A stretch of DNA of 64,000 bases from Sphaeramia orbicularis (GCF_902148855.1 NC_043966.1:30064647-30128646); one strand, 5' to 3'; numbered from the stretch's first letter, positions 47,262 through 61,445 are shown. Program-made: numbers and translations. Notes: generated from the sequence alone by a model not told the origin.

Positions 47262-50200
47262 ATGTCCTCAAGAGATGAAGACATTCCAGGTAAAGCAGAA
47301 GTTCAGATTTTTTTATCAAATCCACTGATCTTAAATAATGTTGATATGAACACAACAGTCTTATTGTCAATTACAAGGAGAAGAAGAAAACAACAGGTGG
47401 TAGATGACTTGTAATACCAGAGCTGAACACCATAGCATTCCCCAAACATTTTTCCTTTAACGGAAAATTTCTTCCTTCTTTTAGCAATTGAGTCTAGCAC
47501 TTCATCTGGTATCTTTGGTGCTCTGTCGTCCCCTATTGGAATGATTCGGCGCAATATCAGCTATGACGAGCTCATAGACGCCCCTATGAATTCGCCACCT
47601 CCAGACTTCAGTGTCAACATCTTATGGAAAGACCCGGTCATCCCGCAGCGCAGGTTTAGGAACACAGAAGAGGTACTTCACACTTTTTACTGCAACACAA
47701 ATTGTTGTCAAGATAAGAATATATTTGCACAATATGTTATTTGTATTGGCCTGTGTGAAGCTTGGTATTAAAGGTTAGGGGGAATGACTATACTGGTTTG
47801 ATTTGTCTGCCTATTTGTTATACAACTGGTTTGTAAGTTAATCCTAACAGAGTAAACCTGTGTAACCAGGAAGCCGAGAGTGGTGGGAAGTTGGTGACTT
47901 TTGAAGCAACATCGCCAGCCAAGTCCCAAGTGCCTGTGGTGAAAGCCAAAGCCACCTCTTTAATGAGCTCACTCATGACCAGTAAGTCAACAAACATCAA
48001 CAAATGACTGAAATGAATATTAAGACTCATTTTATGGCCAATATGTACATCTAGACATGCACAGGTATACAAAGATTATTCACTGCATGTCAGATAATTA
48101 TGCAAGCCTCCTCCATCACTATCAGATAATACTACAGCCTGAGCTGCCAAACAGATAAACAATCTGCTGAGGGTCAGTGGCCTGTCATGGCTACATTTAT
48201 TTCCACTCCTGATTGTTTGCCAATTTTCCTTAGAGCAAACGCATGAGAACATCCAGAGGTTTGAGCACCAGGCTGGCCTGACAGATACTGGGTATTCTCC
48301 GCACAAGGGCCTTTCTGCTGAGGAGACTCGCTTTTCCCGCCTGGCTGACAGCAATCTGCCTGTGAGTGTGCACCAAGGAGAGGTAGAAGATTTGGTGTGT
48401 CCTGGAGCAGTACAAAGTTTGTCCATGTTCTCAAATAATAGTTATCTCTATGAACTGGGTTGTGTAACATGACAGCAGCGAAACATAATGAAATAAACTT
48501 TTCATATTGTCAGTGAAAAGCAGGTTGGAGCAAGATTTTAGAGGGGGAATTGGGTATAACTGATAAACAGGTATCAGGACCAAAGCAACCAACAGTTCTT
48601 GCTAGACTATGTGTTGACAGATCAGTGAATAGTCAAATAGACATAATACTGAGTGGTATGAATGGCAGTCTCATATTAGGTGCTAAAAGTAAAACATTTT
48701 GCTGATTCTATTATCAGAGGCTGTTTTGAAAAACCAGAGAAAAGGGCGCTTTCTATGCACTTATCTGTATGCACACAGAGTCTGTGTATGCACAAAGGTT
48801 GTGTTTTGTTTTCTGCCTAGATTTGTATAGTTTCCCATTATGTTCGATTGCTCACATTCACATTTGAGCTGCTATTAAATAACCTGTCATGACCTTGAGG
48901 TTTCGACCTTGAAAACCAAACATCTGGTATATTTGAGGCCTCTGTTCCAACTAAAAGGATTAACCCACCAGAATGTTGAAGTTGCTGTGTTATTACAGCA
49001 ACTATAGACTACAGTTCACAACATGTATAATAAATGCATTTATAATCTATAAATTAATAATAAATAACAATTCATTTATGAAATAGGATACTACATTATT
49101 GTAGTTTACAGACTAAAACGTGTAAACATCTTGGTAAACAAATTATATAACTCTTTGTGTTGGGGCATACACAGTGGCCTTTAGCAGTAGTGTTGCCAGG
49201 CAACGCCCTTAAATGAAACGAGGCCCCTAATTTTATCAAACGGACCAATCACAGAGCTCCTAACAAAAAAGGACATTCTGGATAGTGTCTCCTCTGGGTG
49301 CGCACTGTATCCTTGTTTTTCTTTCAACAAATCTACCCTTAAACTCGGTAATACAGCTAATTATGGACAAAATTAAGGAATCCATCGGACTGGAGCGCCA
49401 AAGAAATCTCATTATAAAAAGGTATGTCGAGAAGTAACTACATTATATAATAAATCTAGCTGTACGCTCCGTCCAGAAACCAGGCCACTGACGTTAGCAA
49501 AGCAGCCGCGCTAAGCTAGCTAACTAGCTTTGAATGTTGCTCTATTTTCGCTGGACGTCGAGCAAACGTCTTTATTATATTGATATTTTTTAAGTCTCAT
49601 CAGATTTAGGGCGGCTTTCCAACATGGCTGTGTGTCAGAGTTAACATTAGCAACACTGAAGTTAACCCAGTTAAATAACGCTATCTTTTCCTAGCATTAC
49701 CAGTAGGCTAGCTAGTGTGTAGCACAGTTAACGGGACAGTAGTTATCTGTACTACTGCTCAGAATGACAGTTCAACAGAAATGTGTGAAGGAGGATGCGT
49801 TCTTTAAACATTTGTAGCGTTTTTTCCCGTTGTGACCCTGTGTAGCGTGAGCAATACCACGTCTTTGGTTTACTACAATATTGTCAACAAAATACACGAG
49901 ACATAGACTGGTGTTAGCAGTGGAGTTTGCCTTAACTCATAAGGACCCAAACAGCCAAAAGCATCTACTGACCTAATCCTAATCCTATCGATACATGTAA
50001 ATAATTGGTGTAAAATACAGTTTGTCATCTTTTCATGGTCATTAGATATGACCCATTTAGATGTTCAGAGGCTCCGTAGTGAACATGGAAACATCGTTAT
50101 CTTCTCCAACATTGATTCACCAGTAAAACCCATGGAGTTTGACCAATGCCAGTGGATGAACAAACTGGGTTTATGTTTAGTTAATGATATAATTGCTGAA

Positions 50201-53032
50201 AAAGTCAATTTTTTCTTAGGTTTTCTCAGTTTTTCATATAATAACCCTCAAATGCAATCTCATCATGATTATTAAAGTACACGATAAGTAAATTAAATAC
50301 AGGAAAATACGTGGTTTTCACTGGAAAAGAAATGCCAAATATAGAGGATAATATTATGACATATAGTGATAAATCACTTAAGACAAAAATTCATTGGGGA
50401 ACATTCACAAAAGTCGCTCTGGGTCTTTGTTGGTTAATATGTTATCTTTACTTAAAGCATGCACAATCCTAACCAAATAAATGTTGTGATACATTGAACA
50501 TGGAAATTTCAAGTACAAAACATTACAATTTCAGTTCTTCCAAAGCCGTATTATGTTTAATTTTAATGATGATCAAGCATTGATTTAAAGTTTGTTTTTG
50601 GCCTGCCAATTTCCACTTACTCAGCCTTTGACATGATGAAAAACAATAATAATGTGGGATATTATGTAACCTGACAGCTTTCCAAACTGATTGGACCTGT
50701 GATGAAATCAAACTAGGTATCAGCATTAACGGCCCCCAGGGTGTAAAAGACCAGGGGGCGTTACCTGTTATACGTTTGTGCAATGATCACTGCGCAGAGC
50801 ATAATCCAGGAATCAAGTATACAAGATGGATATGGATTTGTTAGAATTTTCAACATATATATGGGACCATGACCCCATTCACTGGACAGTTAACATTGTA
50901 GGAGTAACTGTGGAGATTTCTAAGGGATCAAACTTAAATGTCAAGGCAAGTACAATGATGTATGTGCATAGTGAGCATTCATTTAGATTGCATTAGTAAC
51001 CATCAATAATAGCTTTTGTATTTTTTTATATGCATATTGGAATGCAGGAAAAGAACTGTAATTTCTGTACATTTGGACCTTACAGGTTAATTAGTTGCCA
51101 GTATTATATTTTTGTCTCTTTATTAGTCCTTGATAACACTGTTTCCTGGTTTCATGCTTTTGTTTGCTAATTAGCTAATTTTACATTTTTTTTAACTAGG
51201 CTGTATTCTCAAAACACTTTTATTTGCAAGATTTATTTGCCAGTGTCCCCCCCCACTGTTTTCCCACCCACACCACATGGTCTCATATAATAGGTTCAAA
51301 CAGTCAGTGACGCACTTTGCAATTATTTTTATCTGCAGGTCCAGAAAAACACTGGACCTTGCATTGTGTATTCAGCCAATGTTTGCCCTTTAAATAAGAT
51401 AAAATTTCTGACTGTCACAAACATGCTGTCAGTTTAACATGAATCTAGGATGAGAAAGTGGCATGTCTCACTTGGATCTGGCTTCTTACTTACATGGAGG
51501 CTTGCTGACTGTGGTATATACATGTTTTTCATGTGTTTCAGTGATTCTAATATGGTGAAGGATATGTTTTTGATCTTTGATTAATTGTTTTTGTTACTTT
51601 TCTGTCTGTGCAGAAGTTGAAAATGCCAAGCGGGGACTTCAAGGAGGACAGGCTTACAACATCAGCACAATCAACTCCTGGTGGCACCCCTTCAGTCACC
51701 CCTTCTGCCACCCCCTCAGTCACTCCCAGTGTCACCCCTTGCGTTAGTCCCCACTCCTCACCTGCTCTCCATCGCAGGTAAATATTAAGCTGCTCAAATT
51801 TTTATCACAGTATTTAATAGAAATTAAACACAACCCCTTAAGGTCTCATTCACATACAGTAGCACCCTCGTTTATCATGTTTACTGCAATAATAATTTAA
51901 TTCCCATTGTCAATAAAACCCAGGAACTGGTTCCAGCTGAGTCCTACACCCTTTCTTACTGCATCAGAGCACAACAGTCTCAACCCAAGCACAGACATGG
52001 GAGGAAATGAAGGAGGAGGAGGAGGAGAGCGATGGAACTTTTTTGGAACTCGGTCAGTGGTGCAGAAGTCCCCCACAGACCCAGGCTCTGACACGGGCAC
52101 AGGTGAGATGTTTATCTTCACCTCTACCTCTAGAGTCTGATTATTATGAGGTTGAATTGACAAGTGTTTAGATATCAGTATTCCCATGATCATGAGAAAC
52201 CTGGAAAAGTGATGAAATGTTAGAATGTACACATAGACTAGAGCACAAGTTGAACCCAAAATAACTTCCAGATTTAAAAATAAAGCTATGGCTTAAAGTA
52301 AGTGTGAATACATAGCTGTAGCTACAGAATGACCTTAATAAAACACTGAAATGTAGGCCAGTTAAATTAAGAAAAGAGAGTTTCAAAGTCCCGTATTTCA
52401 GTGAAGTATATTTACATTAATTCTAGGGTGGTTTTCTGTGTCCCAATGCAAGCACTAACCATTCAAAAGTAATTTAGAAATAATCTGTAATAAGAAACAG
52501 AAAAATATTGCTATTTAGTTTCCATAAAATAGTAGACTTAAGCTCGCTTCTGTTTATGAAAAGTAACGGAAATTATATTATGTGTCCTGGCAAAATATTG
52601 TTGGTAAAAATGTGTGGGAACAGGATACTAACATTAGAAAAATCTAAACCTTCATCATGAAGTGATGGTTTTAGCAGTAGAACTCTTTAAATTAACTAAG
52701 TAGGTTTATCATTTTAATTATGAACAGGACATTATCTGTAAGGAATGCTATAAAATGATTAGATTGTTCCTCAGATTGTAGTCGTTAATGGTACCCTTTG
52801 TGGCTCTTGCTCCTTCTTTCCTGCAGGCTTCTCACTGCAGTCCTACTTCGGCATTCAGAAATCCTCCACAATGGATTACACCAACACACAGATCAACCTT
52901 AAGGTGGAGGATCCCGCCCAATTCCTACCCCCCAAGATTGAAATTACTGGCATTGAGGCTCAGAGGGCTCCCTCACGGCCACACAAACTCAAACCTCGGG
53001 ATATGAATGTTTTAACACCTTCAGGCTTCTGA
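47262..53032 (+). CDS. kiaa1191: p33MONOX (KIAA1191), putative monooxygenase
   Basis: Coding exons 47262-47289, 47485-47672, 47870-47981, 48234-48361, 51614-51777, 51924-52102 and 52827-53032 give 334 residues; all junctions are GT-AG and in phase. Human p33MONOX is about 305 residues. Landmarks in order: PIGMIRRNISYDELIDAP, PVIPQRRF, VPVVKAKATSLMSSLMTKQT, HQAGLTDTGYSPHKGLSAEE, a low-complexity SVTPSVTP segment expanded relative to human, NWFQLSP, and the highly conserved end RPHKLKPRDMNVLTPSGF. The family is cytoplasmic and is described as a putative NADPH-dependent flavin monooxygenase, but the sequence shows no classical Rossmann motif, so the enzymatic role is uncertain. The ATG lies in an exon beginning near 47170, 28 nt before the donor. 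Confidence 0.95.
49192..49421 (+). promoter_or_regulatory. Intronic alternative promoter and first exon with X-box
   Basis: GTTGCCAGGCAAC (49192-49204) is a near-perfect palindromic RFX X-box, and CCAAT lies at 49245-49249. Further down, ATG 49363 opens a 19-codon frame (MDKIKESIGLERQRNLIIK) ending at a donor, AAAAAG|GTATGT (49421/49422). The phase fits the kiaa1191 exon at 51924 but not the one at 51614. It could be an alternative kiaa1191 start or the first exon of another gene whose other exons I cannot find. Confidence 0.45.
49932..50437 (+). mobile_element. piggyBac-like MITE, complete copy B
   Basis: TTAA at 49932-49935 and 50434-50437. Ends are TTAACTCATAAGGACCC and GGGTCTTTGTTGGTTAA. 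The internal text ATGACCCATTTAGATGTTC matches copy A. A 75-codon frame inside it is shared element sequence, not a gene. It lies in the large kiaa1191 intron. Confidence 0.65.
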
Positions 53033-55270
53033 AGCCAGACCAGCCTTGTTACACTTCTGTTCCACAACCACAGCACATTTGTCCTCCATATGGCCTTCCT
53101 CTGTCCCCTCAGTCTCACTGCAAATTCACGAAGGCAAAGAGGACTGAGGACCATCTGTAGCATCAGCTCACCAGCCCCTCGCCTCATCTTACTCCTCACA
53201 GATGTCCCCAACGCTCCCCTCACTCTCATCGGTTCTATTAAAACACCAAATGAAATAACTCCATTTGGTGTTACTGCTTTGTATTATTAGTATTATTATT
53301 GTTCTGCCATCAGCGTGCATTGCCTTGCGGTCCTTGTTTCATTGTCATTTATGGCATGAAACTGAGGTGTTGAAATATCTCGTCAGTATTTGGCTTAACT
53401 TTACCACTTCAGCACTGTCATTTATATTAAAACTGACCAGATATTTCAACCGTTAGTGCTCAGTTTTTCTAATTTGTATTGATTTTATTTTAAACAAGCT
53501 CACTTTTTTATAGTCGTGTAGTGCTTTTTTCCGTTAGCATGTAGAGTATAGTGCGGTATGACTGATATTGTGCCGAAACCTGCAGTGTGTTTGCTTTTGG
53601 CATAATTGCGACTTTTTTCCATTTTGTGAAAAAGCTTCTCATTTTACTTGATGACAGAATATGACTGCTGATATGATGTGATTTTATTTTTATTATAATT
53701 TCAGCTCTCAGTATTTTCATTTTGTTGTGCTTTAAATCATTGTCCACTCTACATAGTTAGTGTTTTGGGTTTATCATTTTTATATTGCATTGAAATATTG
53801 TTCCATCACACTGAAAACATGCAAAGCATTGAAGTGATGATTTTACATTTACCTTCTTTTTTGTGTCCCTATCCAAGGATCTCTGCTGTTTTGTTTGAAA
53901 CATATGTAAATTCCAGTCAGTAATTGCACAAGGGAGACTGTCTCCCGCTTGTAAATACATCTGACACTAACAAGAAAAAATGTCTGATTCTTTTTTTTTT
54001 CAACGGAAACTTGGATATATCGAAGTATAGGGAGTAATCATGAAAATTATTTCATTGGAACTGACTACAATAGTGTCTTTGACCAAACAAGATATTTTAT
54101 TAGCTGTGTGGGGCTTTTCCTTTGCCAAACCAAACAGAACATAGACAGTGTCGTAGGTTTCATAATAATACAAAATAATAATAAGTGATGCATCAAAGAA
54201 AAATCCATATAAATCTCAGATGTTATAAAATAAACTAAACTGACCAAAATGTCCAAACTATGATGTCAACAATGGAAAGATTTGATTTGTATGAAATGCT
54301 TCATTACAAAGTTTGACCAGAAGAGGGCAGACTGAGCTAAACAGTAAGCTCACTAGTCTGCAACAATGACTTTTAACATATATTCCTTTATTTGCTTTTC
54401 TCAGACACTCATCAGATTTGATCCACCAAAGCATATATGTTAATTATTCAGGAAATTAGTAAACAGAGCAAAGTGAAAACCATAATCAATAATCAGGAAA
54501 TGAATTACGCTTCATTAAGGGGAAAAGGATTAGTCATTCCTGTGTGCAGTCTTATGTTGTCTGCTGCTGCTTATATACTGATTAAATTAATCTGTAATCT
54601 TATTGTCTGAAGAATTTAATTATATTGTCAACAACGCCAAGTGATTGAAGAATATTATAAGCTACAGTCTCTGTTTATCGGACATGAAGGCAAACATCCA
54701 GGCCGTCAGACAATAAGCAGCAAGGGGAAACATAAGTGAGCAGCAGCCTTTTGCTTTAGGCCCTGCCATGAACTAAGGTTTACAACCCAGTAAAAGATCA
54801 CAACTGTTATTGTCTGATGTGCAGTTTATTGTGTGTACAAGAGAGACTGTAGTCTTTTGTGTAAGCATGTGTGTGAATGTGGTGGGTTTATTACAGGGTG
54901 TGCCTGTTGTCCTCATTTTGTTACTTGTAGAAGCACACCAAAATATAAATGTACAGAATATACACTGTTGCATTCACTGAACTGAAGATGTGTGTGTTAA
55001 GTTACAAAGGGTCACCTTTGGTCCAATGTTATGACAGTGGCATGACCTCAACTTGGGGGGGGGGGGGGGTGCACCTTTTCATGGACTTAAAATGTTTATT
55101 TGTATTTAGCCAGAGCTCCTAAGGGGAATACACACTGCTTAATTATGGGCTGTTGAGTCCAGCTTTGGTTTCCAGGTGGTGCAGAGGTGGAGATCAGATG
55201 TGAGGCAAGTCCAGACACACAGGGTTTTCAGTGGAAAAGTGGAGGTGAAAAGTCATTAGTGGAAACAAGG

Positions 55271-55457
<187 letters not shown>

Positions 55458-56502
55458 GTGAAAGACTGAAAGAAAAGTGCTGTACCATGTGCTCAACTGG
55501 GCAAAGATGACCCAGTTGTACTCCACTAAAGCCTTAAACCACATGAGTGTTTTTATCGCAAATGCAAGAGCAACAGCGACTCACTGAGTGTGTGTGTGCG
55601 TGTGTGTGTGTGTGAGGGGCGTGGGGGTGTCTGGAAAGGAGAGAAATAGTGAAGCGGAGAAATCGAGTGCAAAGGGTGGAGTGCAGCCATGACATAATAC
55701 AGATGGCTCTCTCTCTGGGTCCGACGTGACGTGGTTGTGGGCCCTCCCTTCTCTGCCCCCCACCTCCCCCCACCCCAACCCCCTGATTCCACACAGATTA
55801 TTTAGCCCACTCACAGATGTGTAATGGCTCACACTACCCAGTCTCCACAACCAGACTCACCACGCACCAAAACAAACACTGGGGTCTCATCCATAATCTG
55901 ACACGATACACTTACTCATTATATGTTGCAAAAGTAATGTGGTCGAACTAAAAACAAGAAATTCAACTTCACCAGATTCCACACGCCCTTATGGCACAAG
56001 GATATACTGGTCTGGACAAAGTACAACACTAACCAGGAAACAAGTTCATTTTTTAAGATCAGTGTGTTCTACTGACAATGGCTTTCCTGCATCTAATATT
56101 TCTGAGAAATGCTGTTAAACTGTAAATGTGTTTAAAGGTCAGCTTTCACTATGGCTGTGTGAACTTTTATACTATAAATGAATGATTAGTGGATGCATTT
56201 TGCTGAAGCTTAAGTGCAATTAAAAATGAGAGAGAGATTACGTACTGGTGAGTATTTATCTTCAATAAACTGTAATAAACTGTAATGCCAGACATGCCTC
56301 TAGTTGCTGGGTGGTGAAGAAAATCAATGTCCATTTGACTAAGGTAATTAATGAAAACTGTTTTGATAAGATAATAATATCAATGACAGATACAGTTTTA
56401 TAACTGCAATACTGCTCCCCCTATCAACTAAATTCAACACTTGTGTGCATCAAACGTCACTGACCGTAACAGTGACTAATACTAATGTGCTGTTGTTTGG
56501 TG

Positions 56503-56798
56503 CTAATCTAGTTTATAACAAGAACAGAAGAACAGCTGGTGACAAAACTTAACAAGGGATTTGGAGGTGGTCCCTTTTGACGTTTGCTGCTGGGTGGGTT
56601 CGCCGTGTCGTAGTGTAAATGTTACGCCATGTGACTTCAGAGCCACATCTGGGGCTGATTCACAGTGAGCTGGCCTGGAGGTGAACCCACCAAGCTGAGA
56701 GGAGCCGGTGGGGGGGACGGCGATGGGGACTAGATTTGAGCCAAAGTCTGTCTTCAGGTAGTGAATACTGTCAAAGTACCCATGAATCAAACCCGCTA
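56503..56798 (-). other. Possible minus-strand coding exon, unrecognised
   Basis: The reverse strand has an acceptor-like CTACCCCCAG and then an open frame reading VAGLIHGYFDSIHYLKTDFG, NLVPIAVPPTGSSQLGGF and further hydrophilic residues to a stop at 56503. The composition looks less random than the neighbouring frames, and the first half has a protein-like hydrophobic pattern. A second reverse-strand candidate, 57340-57415, has an acceptor TTTCTCAG and donor AACAG|GTAACA, but its phase does not join cleanly to this one. No family is recognised. Confidence 0.25.
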
Positions 56799-57654
56799 CC
56801 TGGGGGTAGAGTTACAGTGTCAGGCTTGGGCAGATGTAGGTCACACACCAATCAAATCAGTTTGGTTATGTTATGTAATAACAAACTGCTGTACCCCATA
56901 TAGTTTGAAGACATGACCTGTGTTACAGCATCTCCATGTCCCAGAAGAGCCACTGTTCAACATGTATGCATATGTAAAATGATACAGATACCATTTATTA
57001 TTGTTTTTCTGGATCTGTCACTTTGTTTCACTGTTGATGTAAAATGATTAACACAGAAGATCAAATTTTAGTAGAATTGTTAGCCTTTGTGCAGCCACAG
57101 TGTTTTGTATTTGCTCTTTAGCCAAGGACTGGCAGCCCTGAATAACACTGACAGAGCTTCTTCTGAATAATGAACCGTGTACATGTATGATTCCAGTTTT
57201 ATTGCATTTATTTCCCTTTACCTTCATTTACTGTATATGCACACAGGCCTGTACGGTGTATGACGTCCTTTCCTTTTGTACCATTTTGTTCTAATTAGAT
57301 CGTCTGAAAACTCAAAAACAGATATTTAACCACAAATGTTACCTGTTTGTTTGACCATTGAGCTGTGTGTGTTTGTGAGGCTCTTTAGGCGCTCTCTCCG
57401 GCCATCCCCCACTGAGAAAGAGAGAGTCAGAGGGTGTTGTTGGGCCCTCCTGTACTGGCCCCAAGGCCCTAACATGAAGCAGATGTGGAAGGGGAGATCC
57501 CCCACAACAACTTAGCTGGAGGTGCACAGCCAGCTTCGCAAAGCCACATCCGACTGATACACTCAGACTTTGAACATTCATATAGAAGCTGTGCAAACTC
57601 AATTGAAACTTTTAAAAGAACATACAAACCATTGGTGATTTCTCAAAGACTGCA

Positions 57655-58422
57655 AGGGAAGCCCGGCTTCCCCTAAAATTACGAAAATTAAATGGTTAAA
57701 TATGTACGGTTGTGTTGACATTTCATTGCCTACAAATGTGTTAGAACACGTTCATTTCAAAGATGAGTTCGTTCAGAATCAGCTTTATCACAAATCACCA
57801 GACTCCATGTTGTTCACTTCTTATACATTCCCGTTGTGCTGTTTTCTCATACGATCTCTGCTCAGTGCATTTGTCCGTAGAAGCTCAGCATCCATGCACT
57901 TCAATGGGACTGAGTGGAACAGTTTTTTTCATTGCCTCAAAACTGGACGGTAATTGGATAAATGCCACGATGTTGTCCCGCCCCCGGATGCTCGGCATCT
58001 CTGGGGGTGAATGGAGCTGTGGGCGGAACTCGGCCAAGCTGGACACCGGGCTTCCACGTGCTGATTGGAGGATCAGTCGAAAGGCTGAATCTCGTTTGAT
58101 TGACAGCTATTTTGAGACATACTGCTTCACTTGACAGAGTTCAGTTTAATAACATAATGCATTCTGCTTGTGAAATCAAAAAAGAAACCACTACGAAATT
58201 ACTTGTTCATTTCTTGCACTGTAAAAAAAACACATTCATTGTGCTTCCTTGTTTCAGTTTAACATAATTTCAACGTTTTCTTGTTTACTTGTTACAATAA
58301 GGTCACTGACCATTTTCTTAAAAAGGAACGGAGGGCCGAATTTATGTTTAAATAACTTGACTTTTTTTTTTTTTTTTGATGTAATGAGCTTCCCCTCTCT
58401 GAAAGACGAGCAGCCGCCACTG
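57655..58422 (-). mobile_element. hAT-like relic
   Basis: The right end, GAGCAGCCGCCACTG, is the reverse of the CAGTGGCGGCTGCTC start seen in fish hAT-type repeats. The paired GGAAGCCCGGCTTCCCC near 57658 and CTTCCCCTCTCTGAAAGACG near 58390 fit the same family. The outer left terminus is not recognisable. Confidence 0.4.
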
Positions 58423-60198
58423 ATACAAACACACAGGAGTTTGTAACATACACTGTGTGCATGTGTGTGGATTTGAAACATATATGCGTGAGATGACACA
58501 CTACTTGGATATGCTGCCAGATAACATTTGTACAATTGACCAAAGTACATTTATAACAGATGCTAGTACAGTATAAATGTTTCCTCTTGGCACTGAGCCA
58601 AAGATTTACGTATTTGCCATTTAAGTCATTAGCAAGAATTCGCTACTGGATACCGTTTGTCATCATTCACTTCTGTAACACTGATATAGATAGATAGAAT
58701 TACTTTGAATTGCAATACGTTCAACTGTAATTGTAGTAATTGTGTAGCTACACCCACATTAATAGATGTAGGTGTGTTTTCACAAATACCTGTGACAGTG
58801 AGGCTGGGCTATGTCATAATAACTAGCAAGCAAAGAATTGTATGTCCAAACACATGTCACTTTATATTCTAGACAGTGGAAGTGACAAGGTTAAGACCCA
58901 AAAGCTTTAACCTGTCACTTCTGGATGAATTAAGTTGCTCAAACTTCTCCAAATTCCATGATAAGCTTTGGGAAAAACCCTGATTTTTACCCATCGTTTT
59001 ATTCACAGAAGAGACTGAAGAACCTTTGATCTCTGGGGTGGATCTCATTGGATAACTAAGTCACAGGGCACATGTAATTATGGTTATTAATCTCTTAAGC
59101 AGGTGAGGAATCTAGTTCTTTTGGCTTTTGTCAGTGGTTCCTGCTCACGCATATCTGAAGCACAGCATAACGTGAAGATGTCCACATGTAAAACTGGACT
59201 AATGACCGATGATGCAAATATTTACAGAAACACGTGTAGAGGTAGAAGTACAAACAGAGGTTTATACGTGTAAGGAGACCCGAATTTGGATAATATTACA
59301 AAAGTTAATATTTTCCTCTTCATACTCCCTGTTCCATTTCTTCATGATCACATATGGGCTGTGGTGGTTTGAACAAAGAGAGGTGAGGTGTGACTCCACC
59401 AGATGCTGATACATTCTTCAAGCACTGATGAGCTCAGAGACCAAAACACAAGCTCTAATCTGACACTTCTCTTATTTTAGTTCTGTGCTTCACTTTAATA
59501 GGTCTTCCTCTCCAAATGCCACATTAGATATAATCTCATCGCCTGTGTCCTTCTACCCAACTAGTCTCTGTTGGTTCCTGTCAAGCTGAGATACAGCCTC
59601 AGTCTAAGATAAGGGGTGTCTCCACCACTGATATCTCTTCTCTGACTTTATTAATGTCTATCATAGGTCATATGCAACACTAATCACAGTTTATAGAATC
59701 GCTCTAACTGCTTCTTTTTATACTTTTTAAAAAATACATGCATTGACACAATACACCTACATAAGCCTGTCCATATAAACCACTTTCGGTCATTCATAAT
59801 TGCTTTCACAGTTGCTTTTGGCATCCTATCTGAGCTCTAATGGGACCTTCGCTCTGGAAAAGACAGTAGGAGTAGTCGGAGTGATAAGGTTGAAAAGTAA
59901 GCACAAGAAGTTATCACTGAAAAGCTGCTTCATTTGGACTTACAGTTTCTGAACAGTGCTGAACAGGACAGAGAGTATGACCTCTTAACCTGATTTATTG
60001 ACTCATTTGGCCAATAAGTGTTTGCTCAGTTTTTTAAAAATTACAAAAGATATATATAAGGGGAGATTTCTTTTATATAAACTGAGATACGGAAGAGCGA
60101 AAATGTGACAGAGGCAATAAAATATTTAAAGTCAATAAGGAAGTAGAATGTAGGCAGTGGAACAACTCCCTCAGTTTACGCCCAAAACTAATTCACAT

Positions 60199-60412
60199 GA
60201 ACTGCCATCATTAAAGTTGAAATTTTTTTTTTTCACAATTCTCATGAAATGATTGTGACAATAGGATTTATTCTCGGTAGACAAAGTAAAACTGGGACTC
60301 AGTGAGTAATCATTGCACCTGGTGAAAGGTGATTATGGGTGTGTATGAACAGGAATAAAAAGAGGAATGTGTCTGAAAACAAAATTACTCAAACTTTAGG
60401 GGCAACAGTGTA
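60199..60412 (+). mobile_element. Tc1/mariner-like MITE, copy 2
   Basis: Shares AAACTGGGACTCAGT, AATCATTGCACC and GGAATAAAAAGAGGAATGTG with the element at 16064-16259. It ends GGGGCAACAGTGTA at a TA. The left end has decayed beside a poly-T run. Confidence 0.55.
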
Positions 60413-61442
60413 TTGCCTGGTAAAAAAAAAAAAAAAAATCTAAAATGCTCTTATCTTGAAATCACCATTGAAATAGTAGTGGCAAGTATTCACATGCCAG
60501 TTTATCTTAAGTAATGCGCTGGAAATGTGTCATGTCAAGTTTACTGAGGAAAATGGGCCTGTAAACCAAGTCACTGAATGGATATTGGTCGTTACAAGTA
60601 TCAAAAAGTGTGTTTTTCATTTACAAATGAATGATGTATGATCTGTCGAACATTGTTAGAATTTAATTCCTAGATTTTATTCCTTTTTTTTTTTTTTTTT
60701 TAGATTTTATTCCTTTGATACTAAGAATAGAATGAGTGGCAAATTAACCCCCATCTGAGCTAGAAGTGACCCTTTTACTTCATTAATCCCTGCTCCTCAC
60801 CATAATAACCTCTCACCCATTCTTTCAGTAACAACAGTATAAGTTAATGTTACCTGGCAACAGTAAACATCATACCCAAGTGCATAAAATTGCAAAATAT
60901 AGCAGTTTCCCGTTCCATCTTATTTCATATTACATGTCCTGTCACTGATCTGCCATTTTTGAGAGGACACTGCACCATGTTCACAACACAGTTCACAAAA
61001 TAAATACATACATAAATGTTTATATGGTCATAAGGAAATGGTCCAATTAGAAAAACAAGCCAGAGATAGATTACTCAAATAAGTTCTTCAGTGTGAAAAC
61101 CCCTTGACTAACTTTTGCGGCGGGTGTATTATTTTTCCTCATTCTCAAGATGACAAATGAACTGCAAAAGAACGCACTAGAAGACACACCTCCGCCATGG
61201 GCCCACAGTATTCTAAGTCAATCAAACGCCCTTTTCCGTGATCCACGATCCAAGACTGCTGGATTTCCTCCATCATTTGGCACATTCCTCTTTGACCCAT
61301 GTCCCGCCCTTCTGCCAAGTTGCATGGAAATTGGTGTGGTAACTTTTGCGCAATCACGTTGACAAACTTGTAAGGGTTGTTGAAAATATAATCTTACTGA
61401 CCGGAGGAATTAAAGATTATAATGTGAGCTGTAAGAGAAAGG

Positions 61443-61445
<3 letters not shown>

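Noticed and set aside
50048-50275. 75-codon frame
   Set aside because: It is internal sequence of a TTAA-flanked MITE, and the same text occurs in the copy at 46225-46751.
50826-51000. Short frame starting MDMDLLEFSTYIWDHDP in the kiaa1191 intron
   Set aside because: Considered as the next exon for the orphan first exon at 49363, but no acceptor gives an open phase-matched join.
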